13,242 nt of DNA from Kiloniellales bacterium (GTDB lineage: Bacteria; Pseudomonadota; Alphaproteobacteria; Kiloniellales; JAKSBE01), in assembly GCA_030067055.1 (NCBI GenBank), contig JASJAL010000219.1, positions 1-13,242 of the forward strand, in the 5' to 3' direction. The number at the start of each line of letters is the position of its first letter. The stretch's first letter is position 1. The notes under the pieces are model-generated. The model was given only the letters and a program-made list of their open reading frames with translations, was not told where the DNA came from and did not search any database. Positions 6,139 to 13,242 of the stretch are shown piece after piece. The position numbers were made by a program, and so were the translations under genes.

Positions 6139-7353
6139 ATGGCGAAAATCGAAGTGAAGACACCGCTCGTCGAGCTCGACGGCGACGAGATGACGAGAAT
6201 CATCTGGGCCAAGATCAAAGACAAGCTGATCCTGCCCTACCTGGATGTCGACCTGAAGTACTTCGATCTCTCGGTCCAGAGCCGGGACGCCACCGACGAC
6301 CAGATCACCGTGGACTCCGCCAACGCGATCAAGCAGTACGGGGTCGGCGTCAAGTGCGCGACCATCACGCCGGACGAGGCGCGGGTCGAGGAGTTCGGCC
6401 TGAAGAAGATGTGGCGCTCGCCCAACGGCACGATCCGCAACATCCTGGGCGGCACGGTCTTTCGCCAGCCGATCATCTGCGACAACGTGCCGCGCCTGGT
6501 GCCGGGCTGGACCCAGCCGATCGTCATCGGCCGTCACGCCTTCGGCGACCAGTACCGCGCGACCGACTTCCTGGTGCCCGGACCCGGCAAGCTGACCGTG
6601 ACCTTCACGCCGGCCGACGGCGGCGAAGCGATCAGCCGTGAGATCTTCGACTTTCCCGACTCCGGCATCGCCATGGGCATGTACAACCTCGACGAGTCGA
6701 TTCGCGGCTTCGCCCGGGCCTGCATGAACTACGGCCTGGGCCTGGGCTGGCCGGTCTATCTCTCGACCAAGAACACCATCCTCAAGGCCTATGACGGCCG
6801 CTTCATGGACCTCTTTCAGGAGGTCTTCGACGCCGAGTTCAAGGACAAGTTCGCCGCCAAGGGAATCACCTATGAGCATCGGCTGATCGACGACATGGTG
6901 GCCTGTGCGCTGAAGTGGTCCGGCGGTTTCGTCTGGGCCTGCAAAAACTACGACGGCGACGTGCAATCGGACACCGTGGCCCAGGGCTTCGGCTCGCTTG
7001 GACTGATGACCTCGGTCCTGATGACTCCTGACGGCAACACCATCGAGGCCGAGGCGGCCCACGGCACGGTGACCCGCCACTACCGCCTGCACCAGGAGGG
7101 CAAAGAGACCTCGACCAACCCGATCGCCTCGATCTTCGCCTGGACCCGGGGGCTGGCCTATCGCGGCCGCTTCGACGACACGCCCGACGTCGTGGGCTTC
7201 GCGGAAGCCCTGGAGCGGGTCTGCATCGACACGGTGGAGTCCGGCTTCATGACCAAAGACCTGGCCTTGCTGATCGGGCCGGACCAGAAGTGGCTCAACA
7301 CCGATCAGTTCATGGACAAGATCGACGAAAACCTCCAGGAGGCGATGAAATGA
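6139..7353 (+). CDS. icd: NADP-dependent isocitrate dehydrogenase
   Basis: This TCA-cycle enzyme oxidises and decarboxylates isocitrate to 2-oxoglutarate, making NADPH in the cytoplasm. The 404-residue chain is the homodimeric, eukaryote-like form usual in Alphaproteobacteria. Its numbering runs almost in step with human IDH1: the substrate loop SPNGTIRN (94-101) with Arg100, then Arg109, Arg132 and Tyr139, Lys211, and the metal ligands Asp251, Asp274 and Asp278. The cofactor segment [10 protein letters not shown] (307-316) has the Arg-His pair that holds the 2'-phosphate of NADP, and [15 protein letters not shown] follows. All key residues are intact. The ATG at 6139 has GGAGG 6 bases upstream. 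The TGA stop overlaps the ATG of the downstream cyclophilin gene by 4 bases. Confidence 0.98.
   Translation: MAKIEVKTPLVELDGDEMTRIIWAKIKDKLILPYLDVDLKYFDLSVQSRDATDDQITVDSANAIKQYGVGVKCATITPDEARVEEFGLKKMWRSPNGTIRNILGGTVFRQPIICDNVPRLVPGWTQPIVIGRHAFGDQYRATDFLVPGPGKLTVTFTPADGGEAISREIFDFPDSGIAMGMYNLDESIRGFARACMNYGLGLGWPVYLSTKNTILKAYDGRFMDLFQEVFDAEFKDKFAAKGITYEHRLIDDMVACALKWSGGFVWACKNYDGDVQSDTVAQGFGSLGLMTSVLMTPDGNTIEAEAAHGTVTRHYRLHQEGKETSTNPIASIFAWTRGLAYRGRFDDTPDVVGFAEALERVCIDTVESGFMTKDLALLIGPDQKWLNTDQFMDKIDENLQEAMK
7337..7342 (+). promoter_or_regulatory. ribosome site for the cyclophilin gene inside icd
   Basis: AGGAGG, a perfect Shine-Dalgarno, lies within the last codons of icd and 7 bases before ATG at 7350. 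It fixes the cyclophilin start there and shows that the gene can be translated by reinitiation or directly from the icd mRNA. Confidence 0.8.
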
Positions 7354-7928
7354 CGGCAGCCCGCCGGCTGACTTACTTCTTCCTGACTGCGTTCTTTGCG
7401 GGAGCTCTGATCATGACCCAAGGCAGCGAGGGGGCCGGCGCCGCCTCCGATCCGGAAAACACCCTGATCCTCGAGCTCAAGGACGGCAAGGTTGTCATCG
7501 AGCTCTACCCCGACGTCGCGCCGAAGCACGTGGCCCGGATCAAGGAGCTTGCGCGCGCGGGTTTCTACGACGGCATCGTCTTCCACCGCGTCATCGGCGG
7601 CTTCATGGCCCAGACCGGCGACCCGACCGGGACCGGCCGTGGCGGCTCGGACAAGCCCGACCTGCCGGCCGAGTTCTCCGACCGGCCCTTCGAACGCGGC
7701 ACCCTCGGCATGGCCCGAAGCCAGAACCCGAACAGCGGCAATAGCCAGTTCTTCATCTGCTTCGCGCCGGCCTCCTTCCTGAACGGCGACTACACCGTGT
7801 TCGGCAAGGTGGTCGACGGCATGCAGTACGTCGACCTGATCAAGAAGGCGCCTGAAGGCGACCGCAGCGGCATGGTCCAAAATCCGGACAAGATGATCTC
7901 CTTGAAGGTCGCCGCCGACGTCCAGTAG
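7350..7928 (+). CDS. exported cyclophilin-type peptidyl-prolyl isomerase
   Basis: The enzyme speeds cis-trans isomerisation of Xaa-Pro bonds during protein folding. The 192-residue product has an N-terminal signal (Arg5-Arg6, hydrophobic 7-22, probable cut near 32), so it should act in the periplasm, free or membrane-tethered. The cyclophilin fold is complete: [15 protein letters not shown] (77-91) with catalytic Arg80 plus Phe85, Met86 and Gln88, and NSQFFI (131-136). The cyclosporin-contact Trp of human cyclophilin A is Phe143 here, and the following His is Tyr148; such changes are common in bacterial members and predict weak cyclosporin binding. The start overlaps the icd stop (ATGA), so the gene depends on icd transcription. 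The start at 7350 is chosen from the perfect ribosome site and because it supplies the signal peptide. Confidence 0.95.
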   Translation: MTAARRLTYFFLTAFFAGALIMTQGSEGAGAASDPENTLILELKDGKVVIELYPDVAPKHVARIKELARAGFYDGIVFHRVIGGFMAQTGDPTGTGRGGSDKPDLPAEFSDRPFERGTLGMARSQNPNSGNSQFFICFAPASFLNGDYTVFGKVVDGMQYVDLIKKAPEGDRSGMVQNPDKMISLKVAADVQ

Positions 7929-7981
7929 GGCGCCGGACAGCTAGGCCCCAGCCTCAGCCCGCTCGGGGTTCACTGCCTCGA

Positions 7982-8470
7982 TCACGCGCGCAGGTCCTGG
8001 TCGTGTTTGCCCTGCCAGGACCGGACGCGGACCCGGTCGTAAGGCCGACACGCGGCGGGAGCGGCCGGAAGGATCTCCGGCTCGCTCCAGGTCGCGCCGC
8101 GCAGCGTCGTGCCCGACCACCAGGAAACGATCACGATCTCTTCGGCCAGAAATCGCCGGAGCCAGGTGAGGCAGTCCGGCCGCTCCTCGCTGCTGGAGAA
8201 GCGGCTGAAATGGCCGTTGTAGTGATCGACGCCAACGGTGATCTGCTTCGCCTTGGTGATGATGTAAAGCGAAGGCTCGAGGTCGGCCCCGGTCGGCAGC
8301 GGCAACTCGACGAAGAGATGACCCCTCGCGCCGACGTCCTCATGGACCCGGGCATGGGCCTGCCAGTCTGGGAAGTGCTGGAAGATCTCCTCGGCCACCA
8401 GGCGCGAAAAGTGATCCAACTGCACGACGCGCCGCCTTTCCTCTACGCAGTTCCGGAAAGCATCAACCAC
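7982..8470 (-). CDS. protein of unknown function (162 aa)
   Basis: I do not assign a family. The sequence looks like a real soluble protein: an N-terminal helical part with HFSRLVAEEIFQHFPDW, a set of alternating hydrophobic segments (HLFVELPL, SLYIITKAKQITVGVDHY) that read as beta strands, a helical WLRRFLAEE, a strand IVIVSWW, and a C-terminal basic segment with YDRVRVRSWQGKHD. It is rich in Trp, Tyr and His and has no signal or membrane segment. The start is GTG at 8470; GTG at 8425 with AGAGGAAAGG upstream is an alternative that would drop 15 residues. It lies 87 bases downstream of dppF on the same strand and converges on the cyclophilin gene 53 bases away, with no clear terminator on either side. 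Whether it belongs to the transporter operon or has its own promoter cannot be told. Confidence 0.68.
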   Translation of the reverse strand: MVDAFRNCVEERRRVVQLDHFSRLVAEEIFQHFPDWQAHARVHEDVGARGHLFVELPLPTGADLEPSLYIITKAKQITVGVDHYNGHFSRFSSSEERPDCLTWLRRFLAEEIVIVSWWSGTTLRGATWSEPEILPAAPAACRPYDRVRVRSWQGKHDQDLRA

Positions 8471-8557
8471 AGTCCATGAAGCACAGGGCCGTCTGCTTGT
8501 CGTCGGATCAACAGGCTAACCAGCCCAGGCCCTTGGATACAGTCGAAAAGCCGCGGG

Positions 8558-9546
8558 TCAGGCCTGCACGGCGACCGGCTCGGCGATCTTCTCGACGTGG
8601 TGGCAGGCAACCTGACGGCCGTCGAAGGCGCGCAGCTCGGGAAGCTCGCGGCTGCAGGCCTCGGTGGCATGGGGACAGCGGCGGTGGAAGGCGCAGCCGG
8701 GCGGCGGGTCCAGCGGCGAGGGCAGCTCGCCCTTCAGCGCGATCCGCTTGTGCCGGCGCTGCGGGTCCACCGCCGGGGTGCTGGCCAGCAAAGCACGGGT
8801 GTAGGGATGCGCCGGGCGCTGGAAGATCGCGTCCCGGGCGCCCTGCTCCACCGGCCGACCCAGGTACATCACCATAATCTCGTCGCAGAGGTGCCGCACC
8901 ACCGAAAGGTCGTGGGAGATGAAGAGGTAGGCCAGGTTGAACTCCTCCTGAAGATCCATCAGCAGGTTCAGGACCTGGGCCTGGATCGAGACATCCAGTG
9001 CCGAGACCGGCTCGTCGGCGACCAGGATCCGCGGCTGCAGCATCAGCGCCCGGGCGATTGCGATCCGCTGGCGCTGGCCGCCGGAGAACATGTGCGGATA
9101 GCGGCTGTAGTGCTCCGGCCGCAGACCGACCTTGGCCATCATCTCGCGCGCCCGCTCGGCCCGCTCGGCGGCGCTCATGCGGGTGTTGATGACCAGCGGC
9201 TCTTCGAGGATCGCACCGATCTTCTTGCGCGGATTGAGCGAGCCGAAGGGATCCTGGAACACGATCTGGACCACCTTGCGCAGCTCATGAAGCTCCGCGG
9301 CCCCAGCCTGGGTCACGTCCCGGCCGTCGATGACCAAGCGGCCCGAGGTCGGCCGCTCGATCTGGGTGACCAGGCGAGCCAGGGTCGATTTGCCGCAGCC
9401 GGATTCCCCGACCACCGCCAGGGTCTTGCCGGGTGCCAGGGAGAAGGACGCGCCGGCCAAAGCCCTGACCGTCGCGCTGCCGGCGAGGAAGCCGCGCCGC
9501 ACTTCGTAGTGCCGCGTCAGTTCGGCCGCTTCCAGCACCGACGCGC

Positions 9547-9550
<4 letters not shown>
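8558..9550 (-). CDS. dppF: dipeptide/oligopeptide ABC transporter ATPase, DppF-type
   Basis: One of the two ATPase subunits that power peptide uptake from the cytoplasmic face. The 330-residue chain has Walker A GESGCGKS (48-55), Q-loop Gln99 in [11 protein letters not shown], the ABC signature FSGGQRQR, Walker B ILVADEP followed by SALD, and the switch His in ISHD. The C-terminal oligopeptide-transporter extension holds four cysteines (286, 292, 299, 316) spaced as in the partner DppD. The reading frame is open for 35 more codons upstream, but that part overlaps dppD and is not ABC-like; [15 protein letters not shown] at 9550 is the fitting start, and its ATG overlaps the dppD stop by 4 bases. 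It is the last transporter gene of the operon. Confidence 0.96.
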
Positions 9551-10542
<992 letters not shown>

Positions 10543-10547
10543 GGCGC

Positions 10548-11468
10548 TCAGCTCCGCTTCAGCTTGGGGTCCAGGGCGTCGCGCAGGCCGTCGCCCATGA
10601 GGTTGAAGGACAGCACCGTGACCAGGATCGCCAAGCCGGGAAAGGTCACCACCCACCAGGCCCTGGTGATGAAGTCGCGGGCGTCGGCCAGCAGGGTGCC
10701 CCATTCCGGCGTCGGCGGCTGGGCGCCCATGCCGAGGAAGCCGAGGGCCGCGGCGTCGAGGATCGCGGTCGAGAAACCCAGGGTTGCCTGGACGATCAAC
10801 GGCGCCATGCAGTTGGGCAGCACGGTGGAGAACATCAGGCGGAACAGCCCGGCGCCCGAGACCCGGCTGGCCGTGACGTAGTCCTTGGACAGCTCGGCGA
10901 TGGCCGAGGCCCGGGTCAGACGCACGAAGTGCGGCATGTAGACCACGGCGACGGCGATCATCGCGTTCTCCAGGCCCGGACCCAGGATCGCCACGATGAC
11001 CAGGGCCAGCAGCAGGCTGGGCACCGCCAGGATGATGTCCATCAGGCGCATGATCGCGGTCTCGCCGATGCCGCGGAAGAAGGAGGCGAGCAGCCCCAGC
11101 AGGATGCCCGACGACAGCGATAGCGTGACCACGATGCAGCCGACCAGGAGCGAGTAGCGCGCGCCGTGCATGATCCGCGAGAGCATGTCGCGGCCTGTGG
11201 CGTCGGTGCCCAGCGGGAAGGCCCAGCTGCCGCCCTCCTGCCAGGCCGGCGGTTGCAGCAAGTGATCGCGATACTGCTCGTTGGGCAGATGCGGGGCGAG
11301 GAGATCGGCGAGGATCGCCATCAGGACCACCAGGACGATGACGACCATGCCGATGACCGCGCCCCGGTTCTCGCTGAAGTAGAACCAGAACTCCTTCAGC
11401 ATCAGGAGGGTCGCGTTCTCGTCCCGCGTCTGGGCGTCCGCCTTCGATGTCTGGGCGATTTCGGTCAT
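10548..11468 (-). CDS. dppC: dipeptide/oligopeptide ABC transporter permease, DppC-type
   Basis: One of the two inner-membrane permease subunits that form the peptide channel. The 306-residue chain has a cytoplasmic N-terminal region of about 35 residues, a first membrane helix (about 36-58), the family block [14 protein letters not shown] (85-98) that follows the periplasmic loop, and further helices at about 105-130, 139-160, 166-182, 223-245 and 274-293. The cytoplasmic coupling (EAA) loop is [18 protein letters not shown] (195-212). The ATG lies 4 bases after the dppB stop; dppD follows 5 bases downstream. Length and topology are normal for the DppC/OppC family. Confidence 0.96.
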   Translation of the reverse strand: MTEIAQTSKADAQTRDENATLLMLKEFWFYFSENRGAVIGMVVIVLVVLMAILADLLAPHLPNEQYRDHLLQPPAWQEGGSWAFPLGTDATGRDMLSRIMHGARYSLLVGCIVVTLSLSSGILLGLLASFFRGIGETAIMRLMDIILAVPSLLLALVIVAILGPGLENAMIAVAVVYMPHFVRLTRASAIAELSKDYVTASRVSGAGLFRLMFSTVLPNCMAPLIVQATLGFSTAILDAAALGFLGMGAQPPTPEWGTLLADARDFITRAWWVVTFPGLAILVTVLSFNLMGDGLRDALDPKLKRS

Positions 11469-11472
11469 TGCG

Positions 11473-12483
11473 CTATCCCGTCCGCCGAATTCGCGGGTTG
11501 ATCAGGCCGTAGAGCAGATCGACAAGCATGTTCACCACCATCACGATGCCCGCGATCATCAGCAATCCGCCCTGCACCGAGGGATAGTCGCGGCGGAAGA
11601 TGGAATCGACCATCCACTTGCCGATCCCCGGCCAGGAGAAGATGGTCTCGGTCAGGATCGCGCCCGCCAGCAGCACGCCGACCTGAAGGCCGATCACCGT
11701 GACCACCGGGATCAGGGCGTTGCGCAGGGCGTGGAAGCCGACCACGCGTAGCGGCGGCAGACCCTTGGCCCGCGCCGTGCGAACGTAGTCCTCGCTCAGC
11801 ACTTCCAGCATGGCCGAGCGGGTCTGGCGCGCGATGACCGCCATGGGGATGGTCGCGAGGACGATAGTCGGCAGGATCAGATGGCTGACCGCTGAGCGGA
11901 ACGCGCCTTCCTCGCCCGACAGCAGGCTGTCGATCAGCATGAAGCCGGTCACCGGCTCGAAAAAATAGAGCAGCGAGATCCGCCCCGAGACCGGGGTCCA
12001 GCCGAGGTTGGCGGAGAAATAGATAATCAGCAGCAGGCCCCACCAGAAGATCGGCATGGAATAGCCGGTCAGAGAGACCGTCATGACCCCGTGGTCGAAG
12101 ATCGAGCCGCGCTTGACCCCGGCCAGGATGCCGAAGGGTAGGCCGATCGCGATCGCCAGGACAATGGCACAGAGCGAGAGCTCGATCGTCGCCGGAAAGA
12201 GGGTCAGGAACTCCTCGACCACCGGGCGGCGGGTGACGATCGACTGACCGAGGTCGCCCTGGAACAGGTTGCCCAGGTAGATCGCGTACTGCTGCCACAG
12301 CGGCTTGTCGTAGCCGAACTGCTGCATCAGCTCGGCATGGCGCTCCGGGCTGACGCTGCGCTCACCGGCCAGGACCTCGATGGGATCGCCGGGAATCAGG
12401 CGGATGAAGGCAAAAGCTACGATGGTGACCCCGATGAAGGTCGGGATCAGGTGTCCCAGTCGGGTCAATACGAAACGCAGCAT
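11473..12483 (-). CDS. dppB: dipeptide/oligopeptide ABC transporter permease, DppB-type
   Basis: Partner permease of DppC. The 336-residue chain starts MLRFVLTRLGHLIPTFIGV, the usual N-terminal helix of the family, followed by LIPGDPI in the periplasmic loop, helices at about 100-122, 134-157, 200-218, 257-279 and 305-327, and the coupling loop EDYVRTARAKGLPPLRVV (231-248). The region around residues 160-195 is a longer periplasmic loop than the flanking ones. ATG at 12483 is preceded by GCAGGGG. It is separated from dppA by 100 bases holding a terminator hairpin, whereas the downstream genes are almost contiguous. DppB-type and OppB-type subunits cannot be told apart from sequence alone; the dipeptide name rests mainly on the DppA-like binding protein. 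Confidence 0.96.
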   Translation of the reverse strand: MLRFVLTRLGHLIPTFIGVTIVAFAFIRLIPGDPIEVLAGERSVSPERHAELMQQFGYDKPLWQQYAIYLGNLFQGDLGQSIVTRRPVVEEFLTLFPATIELSLCAIVLAIAIGLPFGILAGVKRGSIFDHGVMTVSLTGYSMPIFWWGLLLIIYFSANLGWTPVSGRISLLYFFEPVTGFMLIDSLLSGEEGAFRSAVSHLILPTIVLATIPMAVIARQTRSAMLEVLSEDYVRTARAKGLPPLRVVGFHALRNALIPVVTVIGLQVGVLLAGAILTETIFSWPGIGKWMVDSIFRRDYPSVQGGLLMIAGIVMVVNMLVDLLYGLINPRIRRTG

Positions 12484-12522
12484 CCCCTGCCTACCCAGCC
12501 GCCAAGCCTATGGTGCTGCCCG

Positions 12523-12565
12523 AAAAGAAAAGGCGGGGAAGAGTATCATCTTCCCCGCCCTTTTT
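12523..12565 (-). terminator. intrinsic terminator hairpin between dppA and dppB
   Basis: GGCGGGGAAGA (12532-12542) and TCTTCCCCGCC (12549-12559) form a perfect 11-bp stem with a 6-base loop. Read on the minus strand it starts 24 bases after the dppA stop and is followed by TTTTCTTTT, a good T-tract; AAAAAG precedes it, so the stem can lengthen. The plus strand also has CTTTTT after the stem, making it potentially bidirectional, but no plus-strand gene needs it. Being inside the operon, it probably acts as a partial terminator and mRNA stabiliser that raises dppA transcript over dppBCDF. Confidence 0.85.
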
Positions 12566-12583
12566 CGCCTCGCCAGACGACGC

Positions 12584-13242
12584 CTACTCCTGCAAGTCGA
12601 CGCCGTAGAAGACGTGGGTCCCCAACGGGTTGATCTTAAAGTCGACGACTTCCTTGCGCACTGGCTTGAAGACCACGGCGTGCGCCGTCGTTACCCAGGG
12701 AGCCTCTTCCTTGAAGATCACCTGGGCTTCCTTGTAGAGCTTCGTCCGATCCTCCAGCTCGCTTGTGACCTTTGCCTTTTGGATCAGGTCCTCGAATGGC
12801 TGGTGGCACCAGCGTGCGCGATTCGAGCCGCCGACGGCGTCGCAGCCCAGTAGGACGGCCAGGAAGTTGTCCGGATCACCGTTGTCGCCGGTCCAGCCGA
12901 GCAAAACGGAATCGTGTTCACCCTCCTTGGAACGCTTGAGATACTCGCCCCATTCGAACGACACGATCTCGGCCTTGACTCCGACCTTATCCCAGTCGGC
13001 CTGGATCAGCTCGGCCATGCGGCGGGCATTGGGGTTGTAGGGCCGCTGCACCGGCATGGCCCAGATGTTGGTCTTGAGGTCCTTGACCCCGGCCTCGGCC
13101 AGGAGCTTCTTGGCCTTCTCCGGGTCGTAAGGATAGTCCTGGATCTCGTCGTTGTAGGACCAGATCGTCGGTGGAATGGGGTTCTTGGCGACCTTGCCGG
13201 CGCCCTGGAAGACAACGTCGATGATCGCCTGCTTATTGATCG
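12584..13242 (-). CDS. dppA: dipeptide ABC transporter substrate-binding protein, C-terminal part
   Basis: The last 218 residues of a periplasmic peptide-binding protein of the SBP_bac_5 (cluster C) family; the N terminus and signal peptide lie beyond the window. The frame is open to the window edge and begins INKQAIIDVVFQGAG, followed by KNPIPPTIWSYND and YPYDPEKAKKLLAEAG, all typical of DppA. Further on are WAMPVQRPYNPNARRMAE, GWTGDNGDPDNFL and a C terminus with PLGTHVFYGVDLQE. The two cysteines near the middle (in GCDAV and WCHQPF) match the disulphide found in this region of DppA proteins. It heads the minus-strand dpp operon and supplies di- or oligopeptides to DppBCDF; the exact ligand class (dipeptide, haem, aminolevulinate or longer peptide) is not visible. 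Confidence 0.95.
   Translation of the reverse strand, partial: INKQAIIDVVFQGAGKVAKNPIPPTIWSYNDEIQDYPYDPEKAKKLLAEAGVKDLKTNIWAMPVQRPYNPNARRMAELIQADWDKVGVKAEIVSFEWGEYLKRSKEGEHDSVLLGWTGDNGDPDNFLAVLLGCDAVGGSNRARWCHQPFEDLIQKAKVTSELEDRTKLYKEAQVIFKEEAPWVTTAHAVVFKPVRKEVVDFKINPLGTHVFYGVDLQE

Noticed and set aside
5737..7092. 451-codon minus-strand frame antisense to the LOG gene and icd
   Set aside because: It overlaps the intact, motif-complete icd; its composition (Asp/Val/His/Gly-rich, no hydrophobic-core pattern) is that of a GC-rich shadow frame.
7929..7981. Possible terminator between the convergent cyclophilin gene and the gene ending at 7982
   Set aside because: Only short CCC/GGG pairings with very small loops and no T-tract were found; not enough to call.

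Overview
This window looks like ordinary chromosomal DNA from a GC-rich alphaproteobacterium, most likely a member of the Rhodospirillales. That assignment is inferred from strong G/C bias at third codon positions, the short phosphatidylserine decarboxylase fused end-to-end with phosphatidylserine synthase, a eukaryote-type 404-residue NADP isocitrate dehydrogenase, and a cytochrome c'-type protein. No mobile element, CRISPR array, tRNA, rRNA or prophage gene was seen. Genes are tightly packed, and no gap without a gene exceeds 300 bases.

Left part (1-5260). The window opens inside the 3' end of an RND efflux pump gene. Convergent to it is a two-gene phosphatidylethanolamine operon on the minus strand (psd then pssA; the psd stop touches the pssA ATG). 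A divergent 198-bp spacer with several inverted repeats leads to a plus-strand gene of unknown function. Next come, on the minus strand, a membrane-anchored LysM protein with two Ig-like repeats, and a cytochrome pair (cytochrome c'-type, then a diheme cytochrome c) separated by 12 bases.

Middle (5419-7928, plus strand). A LOG-family phosphoribohydrolase is followed by icd. The icd gene has a candidate promoter whose -35 element lies inside a strong inverted repeat. The icd stop codon overlaps the start of an exported cyclophilin-type peptidyl-prolyl isomerase gene (ATGA).

Right part (7982-13242, minus strand). A five-gene dipeptide/oligopeptide ABC importer (dppA-dppB-dppC-dppD-dppF) enters from the right edge, with dppA cut by the window end. 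It has a textbook intrinsic terminator hairpin between the binding-protein gene and the permease genes, which probably sets the excess of binding protein over membrane parts. An uncharacterised 162-residue gene lies 87 bases downstream of dppF on the same strand.

I did not find a convincing undescribed system. The points most worth a second look are the cytochrome pair, the two proteins of unknown function, the inverted repeat over the icd promoter, and the icd-cyclophilin coupling.
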